This document shows, one piece after another, positions 1 to 9,510 of a stretch of DNA of 64,000 nucleotides. This DNA comes from Phenylobacterium deserti. GTDB taxonomy: Bacteria > Pseudomonadota > Alphaproteobacteria > Caulobacterales > Caulobacteraceae. The stretch is taken from NCBI GenBank assembly GCA_943332615.1, contig CALQQB010000009.1, positions 27,512-91,511 on the forward strand, given 5' to 3'. A program made the position numbers and the translations under genes. Position 1 is the stretch's first letter. Every line of letters starts with the position of its first letter. Under the pieces are notes generated by a model. It ran no database searches and was not told where the DNA came from. It saw nothing but the letters and a program-made list of their open reading frames with translations.

Positions 1-657
1 CATGTCTGGGCGCAGTTCGAACAGGGTCTTACCGATCACCTGCCGGCCGGACAGTCCACGGCCCTCGATCCACGGCAGGCTCGCGTAGAGTATGCGCACG
101 TCGCGGTCGAGCAGCACCATCGACAGCGGCATCGCGTTGACGATGGCCTCCATGGTGCGTTCGTAGACGAGGGAGTCGTGGCGGGCCTTCACTCGCGCCC
201 ACTCGTCGGCCAGGAAGTCGGCCAGATCCTGCAGACGCGCAGCCAGCGACCGGTCAAAGGCGCGCGGCGTCAGCCCGGCCACCCACAGGGCGCCAGGCGT
301 GGAGCCGTCTTCCAGGCGGATCGGCGCACCGGCCAGGAATCGCACACCGGGCGGCCCCGCCACCGAGGGGTCATTGCAGAACCGCGGGTCTTCCCGGCAG
401 TCCTCGACCCACACCAACTCGCCCAGGCTGACGATCTCCAGTATCGCGGCCGCCTCGCTCTGGACTTTGGCGGCGTTGTCGTCGTCCTTGGTCCGGCTGC
501 GCCAAAGCTCCGCGCCGTTCACGAGGGAGACCTGAGCGTCCACATCCCCGAAGACGGCCCGTGCGAGGCGCGTGGCGCGATCGAAGATCGGGCCGGACTC
601 TTCCAGCCCAGGCGGCATCGTGATCGCGCTGGACACCCGCCCCACGGTCATCTTCAC
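1..657 (-). CDS. GAF/PAS-domain sensor protein, N-terminal part (runs off window edge)
   Basis: Reverse-strand translation from GTG 657 / ATG 651: MTVGRVSSAITMPPGLEESGPIFDRATRLARAVFGDVDAQVSLVNGAELWRS...EDCREDPRFCNDPSVAGPPGVRFLAGAPI (GAF-like), then MEAIVNAMPLSMVLLDRDVRILYAS (PAS-like). Open to window start. Confidence 0.7.
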   Translation of the reverse strand, partial: MKMTVGRVSSAITMPPGLEESGPIFDRATRLARAVFGDVDAQVSLVNGAELWRSRTKDDDNAAKVQSEAAAILEIVSLGELVWVEDCREDPRFCNDPSVAGPPGVRFLAGAPIRLEDGSTPGALWVAGLTPRAFDRSLAARLQDLADFLADEWARVKARHDSLVYERTMEAIVNAMPLSMVLLDRDVRILYASLPWIEGRGLSGRQVIGKTLFELRPDM

Positions 658-708
658 TCCCAGGCCACGCCGTTGCAGCCCTGAACGTCGATCATGCCAC
701 GGCCGGGG

Positions 709-1524
709 TTAATCCCTTGTTGAGAGACCTGCCTGGCGCAGGGCGGCGAGGTGATGAAAAACGATCCCGCTGGTCGTCGCCACATTGAGGGAATCGAACC
801 CGCCGGCCATGGCGATCCGCACCGTTTTCGCCCGCCGCAGAATAGCGTCCGGCAGGCCCGGCCCTTCGGCGCCCAGCAGGATCGCCGCGCGTGCCCCCAG
901 CCGCAGGCCGTCCAGCTCGACCTCACCGCGCGGTGACAGCGCCGCCAGGTCGAAGCCCGCCGCCGCCAGCCGCGCCGCCATCGCCGCGGCGCTCCCGGCG
1001 CGGGCGAACGGCACGGTCAGCGCCGCGCCGACGCTGACCCGGATGGCCTTGCGGTAGAGGGGGTCGCAGCAGGTGTCGTCCAGCAGCACCGCATCGGCGC
1101 CGAAGGCAGCGGCGTTGCGGAAGATGCCCCCCATGTTGTCGTGGTTGGCCACGCCGACCAGCCCCACCACCAGCGCGCACGCCGGCAGCCCAGCGATCAC
1201 CGCGTCCGCCGACCGCACCGGCCGGCGCACCAGCGCAAGTATGCCCCGATGGATCGGGAACCCCACCACCTGGTCCATCGCCTCCTGGCCCGCGGCATAG
1301 ACCGGCGTCGCCTCGGGCAGCCCCGCCAGCACCCGGGCCAGGGCGTCGGCGCGCTGGGCGGCGATCAGCACCGAGACGACCGCGCCCGGATCGGCGGCGA
1401 TCGCTTTCTCCAGCACCACCCGACCCTCAGCGATATAGAGCCCGTCCCGTCCCGCCAGATCACGCTCACGCACCGACCGGTAAGGCTCCAGGCGCGGGTC
1501 GTCCGCTGTCTCGATCCTGACCAC
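709..1524 (-). CDS. TrmH/SpoU-family RNA methyltransferase
   Basis: 271 aa with SpoU motifs: GLVGVANHDNMGGIFRNAAAFGADAVLL, LLGAEGPGLPDAIL, DSLNVATTSGIVFHHL. Confidence 0.9.
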   Translation of the reverse strand: MVRIETADDPRLEPYRSVRERDLAGRDGLYIAEGRVVLEKAIAADPGAVVSVLIAAQRADALARVLAGLPEATPVYAAGQEAMDQVVGFPIHRGILALVRRPVRSADAVIAGLPACALVVGLVGVANHDNMGGIFRNAAAFGADAVLLDDTCCDPLYRKAIRVSVGAALTVPFARAGSAAAMAARLAAAGFDLAALSPRGEVELDGLRLGARAAILLGAEGPGLPDAILRRAKTVRIAMAGGFDSLNVATTSGIVFHHLAALRQAGLSTRD

Positions 1525-3674
1525 TACCAGATCTTCACCCGCTGGTCGGGCGTCAGGTACAGCTTCTGGCCGGGCTTCACCTCGAACGCCGCATACCAGG
1601 CGTCCAGGTTGCGCACGGTCAGCGCCCGGTAGGGGGCGTTGGCGTGGACGTCGGTCACGATTTGCCGCCGCAGCGCCGCGTTGCGGAACTTGGAGCGATA
1701 GTTCTGCGCCCAGCCTAGGAACACCCGCTGGTCCGCCGTGAACCCCTCGATCACCGGCGCCGGCGCGCCCTTCAGCGACAGGCGGTAGGCGTCATAGGCC
1801 GTGGCCAGCCCCGCCACGTCGGCGATGTTCTCGCTGGAGGTTTGCTGGCCGTTGATGTGCAGTCCCGGCAGCGGCTCATAGGCGCTGTACTGGTCGGCCA
1901 GCTTCTTCGCCTCCGCCTTGAAGTGCGCCATGTCGTCCAGCGTCCACCAGTTCTTCATGTTGCCGTTCAAATCGAACAGCGCCCCGATATCGTCGAAGCC
2001 GTGGCTCACCTCGTGGCCCAGCACCCCGCCGACCGCGCCATAGTTCACGGCGGCATCGGCATTGGGGTCGAAGAAGGTCGGGGCCAGGATCGCCGCCGGG
2101 AAGGTCACAGAGTTCTGGCTCGGGGCGAACAGGGCGTTAACGGTCTGCGGGGTCATGAACCACTCGCCCCGGTCGACGGGCTGGCCCAGCTTGGCGACGT
2201 TGCGGCGATACTCGAACAGGCCCGCGCGCTGCCAGTTGCCGTATGCGTCGCCCGCAACCACCGACAGGCCGGAATAGTCACGCCACTTGTCGGGATAGCC
2301 CACCATGACGTGGAAGTTGGCCAGCTTGCGCTTGGCCTGCACCTTGGTCTCGGCGCTCATCCACTCAACCCGGTCCAGCCGCAGCGCGAACGCTTTCAGG
2401 ACATTGTCGGCCATCTCCTGCGCCTGGGCCTTGGCTTGCGGTGGGAAATGGCGCTCGACGTAGAGCTTGCCGATCGCCTCACCCAGAGCGCCCGAGGTGG
2501 CATCGACGCCGCGCTTCCACCGCTCCCGCTGCTGCGGGGTGCCGCTCAGGGCCTGGCCATTAAAGGCGAAGCTCTCGTCAATGAAGGCCTTCGGTAGATA
2601 GCCCGCCGCGCGCTCGACGGTGTGGAACGCGAGGTAATCCTTCCAGGTCTGCAGCGGCTGCGCGCCGGCCAGCTTCGAGATTCCCGCGATCGCGCCCGCC
2701 TGCCAGGCGCCGAACCGCGGCTGGTCGGCCATCCCGGCCGCCGTCAGGAACGCCTCCCAGTCCAGGCCGGGCGCCTTCCTGGCCAGCTCGTCGCCCCGCC
2801 AGACGGTATTGCCCTTAGGCACGTCGGACGTCTCGTCCACCGAGACGTGGACCTTGGCGATCGCCACCTCCAGCGCCATCACCCGCGCCGCCCGCGCCTC
2901 AGGCTCGGTGAAGCCGGCCAGTGCCAACATCCTGGCGACGTGGGCCTGGTATTTGGTCCGCAGCTCCCCATAGCGGGGGCTGGCGCCCAGATAGTACTCG
3001 CGGTCCGGCATCCCGAGCCCGCCCTGCATCAGGTAGGCCCGGTACTTGGTGGTATCGATCAGGTCCTCAGCCACCCACAGGCCCAGAATCCGGTCGGTGT
3101 AGTAGTTGGTGGCGTTCAGCACATCGACGTCGGCGCGAATCTGCCCACCCAAGACGGCCGACAGATCCTTGCGCGTCCTGATCGCCGCGATCCGCTCCAG
3201 TTCGGGCTTGAGCGGGGCCGCGCCTAATTGCTCGATCCGCGCGTCATCCATGAAGCTGGCGAAGTAGTCGCCAATCTTGCGGGCCTCCGAGCCCTCGGGC
3301 CCCCGCGACTTTGTAGAATCCTCGATGATCTCGCGGATCCGAGCCGAGGTTTTCTCGGCGATCATAACGAAACTGCCCACGCTGGAGCGGTCGGCCGGGA
3401 TCTCCGTGCGGTCCACCCACTTGCCGACGGCGTAGCGGAAGAAGTCGTCACCGGCCGCGGCCGAGGTATCCATCCCCGAGACCTCGAATCCGAACATCCC
3501 CACCTCGGGCGTCGGTTTGGACGGGACCGGCTGTGGCGGCGACGGCGCCTCGACGACCGCCGGAGCCGGCAGCCGGGGTGGCGCCTCCCGGGTTGTCGTC
3601 GCGCAGGCTGAAACGAGCATGGCGGCCGAGGCGGTGGCCAGCAGGCGGCCAGTCAGACGCGGGCAAACTCTCAT
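1524..3674 (-). CDS. M13-family (neprilysin/PepO-like) zinc metallopeptidase, lipoprotein signal
   Basis: HEVSHGFDD zinc motif and ENIADVAG motif; N-terminal signal with LVSAC lipobox; start taken at MRVCPRL. Confidence 0.92.
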   Translation of the reverse strand: MRVCPRLTGRLLATASAAMLVSACATTTREAPPRLPAPAVVEAPSPPQPVPSKPTPEVGMFGFEVSGMDTSAAAGDDFFRYAVGKWVDRTEIPADRSSVGSFVMIAEKTSARIREIIEDSTKSRGPEGSEARKIGDYFASFMDDARIEQLGAAPLKPELERIAAIRTRKDLSAVLGGQIRADVDVLNATNYYTDRILGLWVAEDLIDTTKYRAYLMQGGLGMPDREYYLGASPRYGELRTKYQAHVARMLALAGFTEPEARAARVMALEVAIAKVHVSVDETSDVPKGNTVWRGDELARKAPGLDWEAFLTAAGMADQPRFGAWQAGAIAGISKLAGAQPLQTWKDYLAFHTVERAAGYLPKAFIDESFAFNGQALSGTPQQRERWKRGVDATSGALGEAIGKLYVERHFPPQAKAQAQEMADNVLKAFALRLDRVEWMSAETKVQAKRKLANFHVMVGYPDKWRDYSGLSVVAGDAYGNWQRAGLFEYRRNVAKLGQPVDRGEWFMTPQTVNALFAPSQNSVTFPAAILAPTFFDPNADAAVNYGAVGGVLGHEVSHGFDDIGALFDLNGNMKNWWTLDDMAHFKAEAKKLADQYSAYEPLPGLHINGQQTSSENIADVAGLATAYDAYRLSLKGAPAPVIEGFTADQRVFLGWAQNYRSKFRNAALRRQIVTDVHANAPYRALTVRNLDAWYAAFEVKPGQKLYLTPDQRVKIW

Positions 3675-3777
3675 ATGCGGACAAACTCCCTCTGGCGCGG
3701 CCGATCCGCCACGCATGATTTTGCCGGTTCTTACAACCTAGGCGGCATATGGCGAGCGCCGTCGCCGCACTTTTCGA

Positions 3778-4596
3778 TCATTGATCCTCCGGACGCTCCC
3801 TAACGCGCACGATTACAGACTGGCTGGCCGTGGCCATCAGCTCCCCGCCCTGGCTGTAGAGGAACATCGTCCCGTGAGCGAAACCGCCGTGCACGCCCAG
3901 AATCCGGATGTCGCAAAGCACCCAGTCGGTCGGCACGATGCGACGGATGCGGAGCGTGTTGTCCAGGCTGTTACCGCCGGCGTTCTTGCCCAGCGCATTC
4001 CCGATACCCGAAGGCACGAAGTCGGCCATGATAGCCAGCATGGTCGCGTCGATTGCAAAATCTCCGCGAGGCCGCGCCCACAGCAGGGTGCGGCCGTCAG
4101 CCTCTGGATTGCCCTCGCGGTCCTTGCCGTAGCGGCCCCTGACGACCCGCACCTCCATGCGGCTGTGCAGGCCAACGTCCGAGCCGCGCCAGTGCTCGGC
4201 CGCGTCGCAATCCTCCGGCGGCGGCGCGTCGGGACGGTCGGTCCACTGCCCGGAGTAGGGGCTGTCGCGCTGGCCCAGCGCGGCGTTAACGGTGATGATT
4301 TCCTTGTCATCGACATGGCTTACCACCCGCGCCTGGGTGTTGTATTTGCCCTCAACCGGCGTCCAGACATCGATGTCCACCACGCTGCCAGGCCGCGCAT
4401 AGTTCAGGTACTGCGCGGTGGCCCAGATCAGCGGGCGTTGGCAGGTGCGCTCCATGGCAGCCACCGCCGAGGCCATGCCGATCCCGCCGAACATGAATGC
4501 GTTTCCCGGCGGTCCCACGCAGATTCCAGGCTCCACGGGCAGGAACCAACGGTGCGGGTTGTGCGTCGCGCGCAGGTCGAAGAAGAGCTTTTCCAT
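3778..4596 (-). CDS. acyl-CoA thioesterase family protein (hotdog/TesB-like)
   Basis: MEKLFFDLRATHNPHRWFLPVEPGICVGPPGNAFMFGG...; tandem hotdog-like arrangement; start chosen at an internal ATG of the ORF. Confidence 0.6.
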   Translation of the reverse strand: MEKLFFDLRATHNPHRWFLPVEPGICVGPPGNAFMFGGIGMASAVAAMERTCQRPLIWATAQYLNYARPGSVVDIDVWTPVEGKYNTQARVVSHVDDKEIITVNAALGQRDSPYSGQWTDRPDAPPPEDCDAAEHWRGSDVGLHSRMEVRVVRGRYGKDREGNPEADGRTLLWARPRGDFAIDATMLAIMADFVPSGIGNALGKNAGGNSLDNTLRIRRIVPTDWVLCDIRILGVHGGFAHGTMFLYSQGGELMATASQSVIVRVRERPEDQ

Positions 4597-4749
4597 CAGC
4601 GCCTGAGAAACCCTGTCCGGCCGGCGGGCGCAAGGCCGAGCTGGCGGTCGAAGGTTGCGAGAACACCCGCCTGGCGCGAAGTCGATCACGCCCTCCTAAC
4701 CACACCGATTAAGCTCGAAGTGACAGCCCCCGTTTACGGTGATCGCGGG

Positions 4750-5151
4750 ATGACGGAACTTCGACTCTACCTCTCGGGTGCGAGAAGCCTGCCACGGTCG
4801 CTCTATGTGGCGGCGGCCGTCGCCATTGGCGCGCTGGTCCTCGTCGTGTCGCTGACCCCGATCACCGAGCCCTTCATCGCGCGAATGCTGCTGTTCTACG
4901 GCGGGACCCTGGCGGCCTACGCCCTGATGCCGTTCGTGCGGCGGGACGACATCCCCCTCGTGGCCGCATGGGTGGTGCTGCTGTCTGAGCTGGCCCCCTG
5001 CATCGCGGGCCAGCTGATCTCCCCCGGCAAGGTGACCGCCGACGCCTTGGGCGTGGCGATGGCCGCCGGCCCCATCTACGTCGCCCGCTTCCGCCAGATC
5101 CGCCAGGGCGACATCCGTCCTGCCGGCCGCCGGGCCACCGACCACACCTGA
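4750..5151 (+). CDS. small integral membrane protein, unknown function
   Basis: MTELRLYLSGARSLPRSLYVAAAVAIGALVLVVSLTPITEPFIARMLLFYGGTLAAYAL...; four hydrophobic segments; 133 aa. Confidence 0.65.
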   Translation: MTELRLYLSGARSLPRSLYVAAAVAIGALVLVVSLTPITEPFIARMLLFYGGTLAAYALMPFVRRDDIPLVAAWVVLLSELAPCIAGQLISPGKVTADALGVAMAAGPIYVARFRQIRQGDIRPAGRRATDHT

Positions 5152-5156
5152 AGTCC

Positions 5157-5909
5157 TCAGCTCCGCGTAAACACCGGGTCCTTGCGCTCGCGAAAGGCCG
5201 CCACTGCCGCCTTGTGGTCGTTGGAGCGCCGCAGCACGCGGAGTTCCGGAGCCTGCATCGCGTTGGCCTCGTCCGGCGACAGGTCCGGCGCGCGGTTGGC
5301 GGTGCGCTTGGTGGCCTCAACCGACAGCGGCGCGCGGCTGGCAATCCGCTCGGCCAGGGTGATGGCCGCGGCCCGCAGATCCTCCGGTGCATGCAGCCCC
5401 GTCACCAGCCCATAGTGCTCGGCCATCGTCGCGTCATGCGGCGAGCCGGTCAGCAGCATCGCCTTGGCGCGGCTCACCCCGATCAGTCGCGGCAGCCGGT
5501 AGGTGGACGCCATCAGCCCCACGTTGACCCCGGCGCAGACGAACTTCGCCTCGGTCGAGGCAATCCGGATGTCGCAGCACAGCGCCAGCTCGAACCCGCC
5601 GCCGACGCACCAGCCGTTCACCGCCGCCACCACCGGAACCCGCGTCGCCTCCAACCGGTCCAGCAGCCGCCCGAACCCGGCCAGGTCCTCGCCCTTCGGT
5701 CCCACGCTCTTCAGGTCGTCGCCTGCACAGAACGACCGCCCCCGCCCGGTGACGATCAGGCAGCGCAGCGCATCGTGGGTCTCCACCTGATCCAGCGCCG
5801 CCATGAAGGTCTCGCGCATCTGCACGCCCAGCGGGTTCATAGGCGGGTTGTCGATCTCCAGTAGCATCACCGCCGGGCTGATCGTCTCGACATGCACCGT
5901 CCCGCTCAC
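5157..5909 (-). CDS. enoyl-CoA hydratase/isomerase (crotonase) family
   Basis: 250 aa; GRSFCAGDDLK and VNGWCVGGGFELALCCDIRIAS crotonase signatures. Confidence 0.93.
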   Translation of the reverse strand: MSGTVHVETISPAVMLLEIDNPPMNPLGVQMRETFMAALDQVETHDALRCLIVTGRGRSFCAGDDLKSVGPKGEDLAGFGRLLDRLEATRVPVVAAVNGWCVGGGFELALCCDIRIASTEAKFVCAGVNVGLMASTYRLPRLIGVSRAKAMLLTGSPHDATMAEHYGLVTGLHAPEDLRAAAITLAERIASRAPLSVEATKRTANRAPDLSPDEANAMQAPELRVLRRSNDHKAAVAAFRERKDPVFTRS

Positions 5910-7114
5910 TGGGTCGTCTCCTTGCGTTCCGTGGCCGCTGCGCCATCGGCCAGCAGGTTCTCGATCTCGTCGGCGGAATATCCGGCCTCGGCCAGCACCT
6001 CGCGGGTGTGTTCCCCCACCTCGCCCGGGCCCCGGGCCAGGTGGACGGGCGTGTCATGCAGCTTGATCGGCGTCTTCACGAACCGCCGCCCACCGGCCTC
6101 ACCCATGAGGCCGCGCGCCCTGATCTGGGGATCGTCCCAGGCCTGGGCGATGGTGTTCAGCGGGCCGGCCGGCACGCCCACCGCCTCGAACCGCGGCAGC
6201 CAGTTGGCCGTGGAGTCGCCGGCCAGCACCGCCTCGATCCGCGCCTGTAGCGCGTCGCGGTTCTTCATGCGGGCGCCGGGCGAGTTGTAGTCGGCGTCGT
6301 CCAGCAGCCCGGGCTCGCCCAGCGCTTCGCAGAACCGCTTCCAGAGGCGCTGGCTGTTCACGCCCACCACGATGTGGCTGTCGGCCGTCTTCAGGGGCTC
6401 ATAGGGCGCGGCCAGCCGATGGCGGGCGCCGTTACGCTGCGCTACCTCGCCGGTCGACAGGTACATGCCGGTCTCCCAGATCGTGTAGGCCAGCGCCGAC
6501 TCCAGCAGCGAGGTCTCCACGTGCTGGCCCTTGCCCGTGGCGTGCCGGCTCTGCAGCGCCGCCAGCACCCCCACCGCGCCGAACACCCCGGCGTTGAGAT
6601 CGGAGATCGGCACCGCCGTCGAGCAGGGCTTGTCGCTCCCCGCCTCGCCCACGAAGCTCATGATCCCGCTCATCGCCTGGGTGACCAGGTCGAAGCCGCC
6701 GCGTTCGCGATACGGTCCGTCCAGGCCGAACCCCGACACCGAGCAATAGACCAGCCGCGGGTTGATCGCCGACAGCCGGTCATAGCCCAGGCCCATGCGC
6801 TCCATCGATCCCGGCCGGTAGTTCTCCACGAAGACGTCAGCCGTCAGGGCCAGCTTGCGCACCACATCGGCGCCCCGCGCGGTGCTGAGGTCGAGCGCGA
6901 TGGTCCGCTTGTTGCGGTTGACGTAGTCGAAGGCGCGGAACCCACCGCCCGCGCCCCGCATGCCCCGCGTCGATTCCCCCGCCGGCGGCTCGATCTTGAC
7001 GACGTCGGCGCCCAGGTCGGCCAGCACCATCGAGCAATAGGCGCCGGCGATGACGTGGGTGCAGTCCAGGACCTTGAGGCCAGCCAAAGCCCCCTTGGAC
7101 AGCGCACCCGCCAT
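5906..7114 (-). CDS. CaiB/BaiF-type (class III) CoA-transferase
   Basis: GLKVLDCTHVIAGAYCSMVLADLGADVVKIEPPAGESTRGM, FVENYRPGSMERMGLGYD, GFGLDGPYRERGGFDLVTQAMSG; 4-bp overlap with the next gene. Confidence 0.95.
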   Translation of the reverse strand: MAGALSKGALAGLKVLDCTHVIAGAYCSMVLADLGADVVKIEPPAGESTRGMRGAGGGFRAFDYVNRNKRTIALDLSTARGADVVRKLALTADVFVENYRPGSMERMGLGYDRLSAINPRLVYCSVSGFGLDGPYRERGGFDLVTQAMSGIMSFVGEAGSDKPCSTAVPISDLNAGVFGAVGVLAALQSRHATGKGQHVETSLLESALAYTIWETGMYLSTGEVAQRNGARHRLAAPYEPLKTADSHIVVGVNSQRLWKRFCEALGEPGLLDDADYNSPGARMKNRDALQARIEAVLAGDSTANWLPRFEAVGVPAGPLNTIAQAWDDPQIRARGLMGEAGGRRFVKTPIKLHDTPVHLARGPGEVGEHTREVLAEAGYSADEIENLLADGAAATERKETTQ

Positions 7115-7884
7115 TAGAAATTGGCCCGCCGCGAGATCGCCCCGTCGACCACCATGTTGATGCCCGTGGTGAAGGCCGAGCGCGGGCTGGCCAGGAACAC
7201 CGTCGCCGCCGCCACCTCCTCCGGGGTCGCCATGCGGCCGGTCGGGTTGCGCTTCAGCATCTGTTCGAAGAAGGCCGGCGCCGCCTGCTTGACGTTACCC
7301 CAGACCCCGCCCTCGAAGAACACCGTCCCCGGGGAGACGACGTTGCAGCGAACGTGTTTCGGCGCCCCCTGTCGCGCCACGCCCTTGGCGAAGTGGATCT
7401 GGGCCGCCTTCATGGCGCCGTAGCAGTTGGGGTCGTCGGTCTCGGCCGCCGACACCGACGAGGTGATCAGGAACGCCGCGTCGCCCTTGATCTCGCCCGC
7501 CTTCTCCAGGAAGGGCCGGGCCGCCTCGAAGGTGCGCACCGCGCCCATCATGTCGATGTCGAACATCGCCTTCCAGGCGTCCTCGGCATTGCCCTGCACC
7601 AGGGCCGAGGCATTGGACACCAGGATGTCGATGCCGCCCAGGGTCTCGCCCGCCTTGGTGATGAAGGCCTTCAGCGCCGGGCCGTCGGCGATGTCCACGA
7701 CCTGCCCGAACGCCTTGACTCCCTTGGCCTCCAGCGCCCTCGCCGTCTCGGCCACCTGGTCGGCGTTGCGCGCGCAGATCGCCACATTGGCGCCCTCGTC
7801 AGCGAAGCACTCGGCGATCGCCCGCCCGATTCCCCGCGTCGCCCCGGTCACCACCGCCGTCTTGCCCTTGAGTTGCAGGTCCAT
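7114..7884 (-). CDS. SDR-family oxidoreductase
   Basis: TGATRGIG nucleotide-binding motif; C-terminal TGINMVVDGAISRR; overlaps the CoA-transferase start. Confidence 0.92.
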   Translation of the reverse strand: MDLQLKGKTAVVTGATRGIGRAIAECFADEGANVAICARNADQVAETARALEAKGVKAFGQVVDIADGPALKAFITKAGETLGGIDILVSNASALVQGNAEDAWKAMFDIDMMGAVRTFEAARPFLEKAGEIKGDAAFLITSSVSAAETDDPNCYGAMKAAQIHFAKGVARQGAPKHVRCNVVSPGTVFFEGGVWGNVKQAAPAFFEQMLKRNPTGRMATPEEVAAATVFLASPRSAFTTGINMVVDGAISRRANF

Positions 7885-7931
7885 CGCGCGTCATCCTTCT
7901 GATCTGGTTGGCGGCGACCCTGCCCGAAGAC

Positions 7932-9338
7932 CTAGGTTTCGAACAAGCCCGCGAAGCGATCGCGCAGCAGGTTCTTCTGCACCTTGCCCATGGCGTTGCG
8001 GGGCAGTTCGTCCACGAACACGATGCGTTTGGGGGCCTTGTAGGCCGCCAACTGCCGGCGGGCCTCGGCGATCATCGCCGCCTCGTCGCCCTCGCCCATC
8101 ACCACCGCCACCACGCCCTCGCCGAAATCCCTGTGCGGAACGCCGACCACTGCGCTCTCGATGACGCCCGCCAGTTCGTCGAGCACCAGCTCGACCTCCT
8201 TGGGATAGACGTTGTAGCCGCCCGAGATGATCAGGTCCTTGGCCCGCCCGGAGATCCACACCCGGCCATCCGCGTCCCGGTGGCCGACATCGCCGGTGAT
8301 GAAAAACCCGTCCGCCGTGAACTCCTCCGCCGTCTTCTCCGGCATCCGCCAGTAGGCCGAGAACACCGACCGCCCGCGAATCTCGATTACGCCGGTCTCC
8401 TCACCGCCGCCGATCCGCAGTTCCACGCCGGGCAGCGGGTAGCCGACCGAGCCCCCGATCCGATCGCCCTCCAGCGGGTTGGTGGTGATGATTACCGCCT
8501 CGCTCATCCCGTAGCGCTCCAGGATCCGCTGGCCGGCTCGCTCCTCGAACTCCGCAAAGGTCGAGGGCAGCAACGGCGCCGAGCCGCAGATGAACACTCG
8601 CACCCCGTCGGCCTTGGCCCGCGTGAACCCAGGACTAGCCAGCAGGCGGGTGTAAAACGTCGGCACCCCCATCATCACCGTCGCCCGGTCTAGCCCGGCC
8701 AACACCTCGGCGTCGGTGAACTTCGGCAGCCAGACCATCGGCGCCCCGCTCAGCAGCGCGCAGTGCAGGGCCACGAACAGCCCGTGGACGTGGAAGATCG
8801 GCAGGGCGTGCAGCAGCACGTCGTCGGGGGTGAACGCCCACGCCTCATGCAGCGCCAGCGCATTGGCCGCCAGCGCCCCGTGGCTCAGCATCGCGCCCTT
8901 GGAACGCCCGGTCGTCCCCGACGTATAGATCAACGAGGCCAGGTCGCCGGCCCCACGCGGCACAGCGGCCACCAGCGGCGCAGCCGAGCCAGCCTCGCGA
9001 ACCCAGGCCGGCGGATCGGTCACGAACACCTTCGGCTCGGCGTCGCCCAGGAAGTAGTCCACCTCGCTGGCCGTATAGGCCGGGTTCAGCGGCAGGAAGA
9101 CCGCCCCGGCCTTCAGCACGCCCAGGTAGACCATGATCGCCTCGGCCGATTTCTCAGCCTGCAGCGCCACCCGGTCGCCGGGCATGACGCCCTCGGCCAC
9201 CAGGCGGCCCGCCACCTGCGCCGCCCCAGCTTCGAGTTCGCCATAGCTGATCGCCGAGCCGTCGCTCAGCAGGAAGCAGGGCTTCGATCGGTCCGCCGGA
9301 AATCGGCTGGCCAGCAGGTCATAGAGGTTCGCGCTCAT
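7932..9338 (-). CDS. AMP-binding acyl-CoA ligase, malonyl-CoA synthase (MatB)-like
   Basis: LIYTSGTTGRSKGAMLSH, HALPIFHVHGLFVALHCALLSGAPMVWLPKF, ATVMMGVPTFYTRLL, ERYGMSEA, GVPHRDFGEGVVAVV; the FHVHGLF/MMGVPTFYTRLL context is MatB-like. Confidence 0.88.
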   Translation of the reverse strand: MSANLYDLLASRFPADRSKPCFLLSDGSAISYGELEAGAAQVAGRLVAEGVMPGDRVALQAEKSAEAIMVYLGVLKAGAVFLPLNPAYTASEVDYFLGDAEPKVFVTDPPAWVREAGSAAPLVAAVPRGAGDLASLIYTSGTTGRSKGAMLSHGALAANALALHEAWAFTPDDVLLHALPIFHVHGLFVALHCALLSGAPMVWLPKFTDAEVLAGLDRATVMMGVPTFYTRLLASPGFTRAKADGVRVFICGSAPLLPSTFAEFEERAGQRILERYGMSEAVIITTNPLEGDRIGGSVGYPLPGVELRIGGGEETGVIEIRGRSVFSAYWRMPEKTAEEFTADGFFITGDVGHRDADGRVWISGRAKDLIISGGYNVYPKEVELVLDELAGVIESAVVGVPHRDFGEGVVAVVMGEGDEAAMIAEARRQLAAYKAPKRIVFVDELPRNAMGKVQKNLLRDRFAGLFET

Positions 9339-9510
9339 ATCCCTCCCTTAATGGGGAGGGACAGGCGGCGAAAGCCGCCAGGGTGGGGAGGCCGCGAGCC
9401 GACGCGACATCTCAGCAGGCCCGCCAATCCCAACGGCGTCATTCCGGCCCAGGCTTCCCCACCCTGCTCGCTTTCGCGAGCTGTCCCTCCCCATTAAGGG
9501 AGGGATATGA
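9335..9510. repeat. Inverted-repeat element with perfect 30-bp terminal arms spanning both flanking start codons
   Basis: Left 9335-9364 TCATATCCCTCCCTTAATGGGGAGGGACAG; right 9481-9510 CTGTCCCTCCCCATTAAGGGAGGGATATGA (exact reverse complement). Subterminal imperfect arms follow (GGCGGCGAAAGCCGCCAGGGTGGGGAG / CTTCCCCACCCTGCTCGCTTTCGCGAG). Confidence 0.95.
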
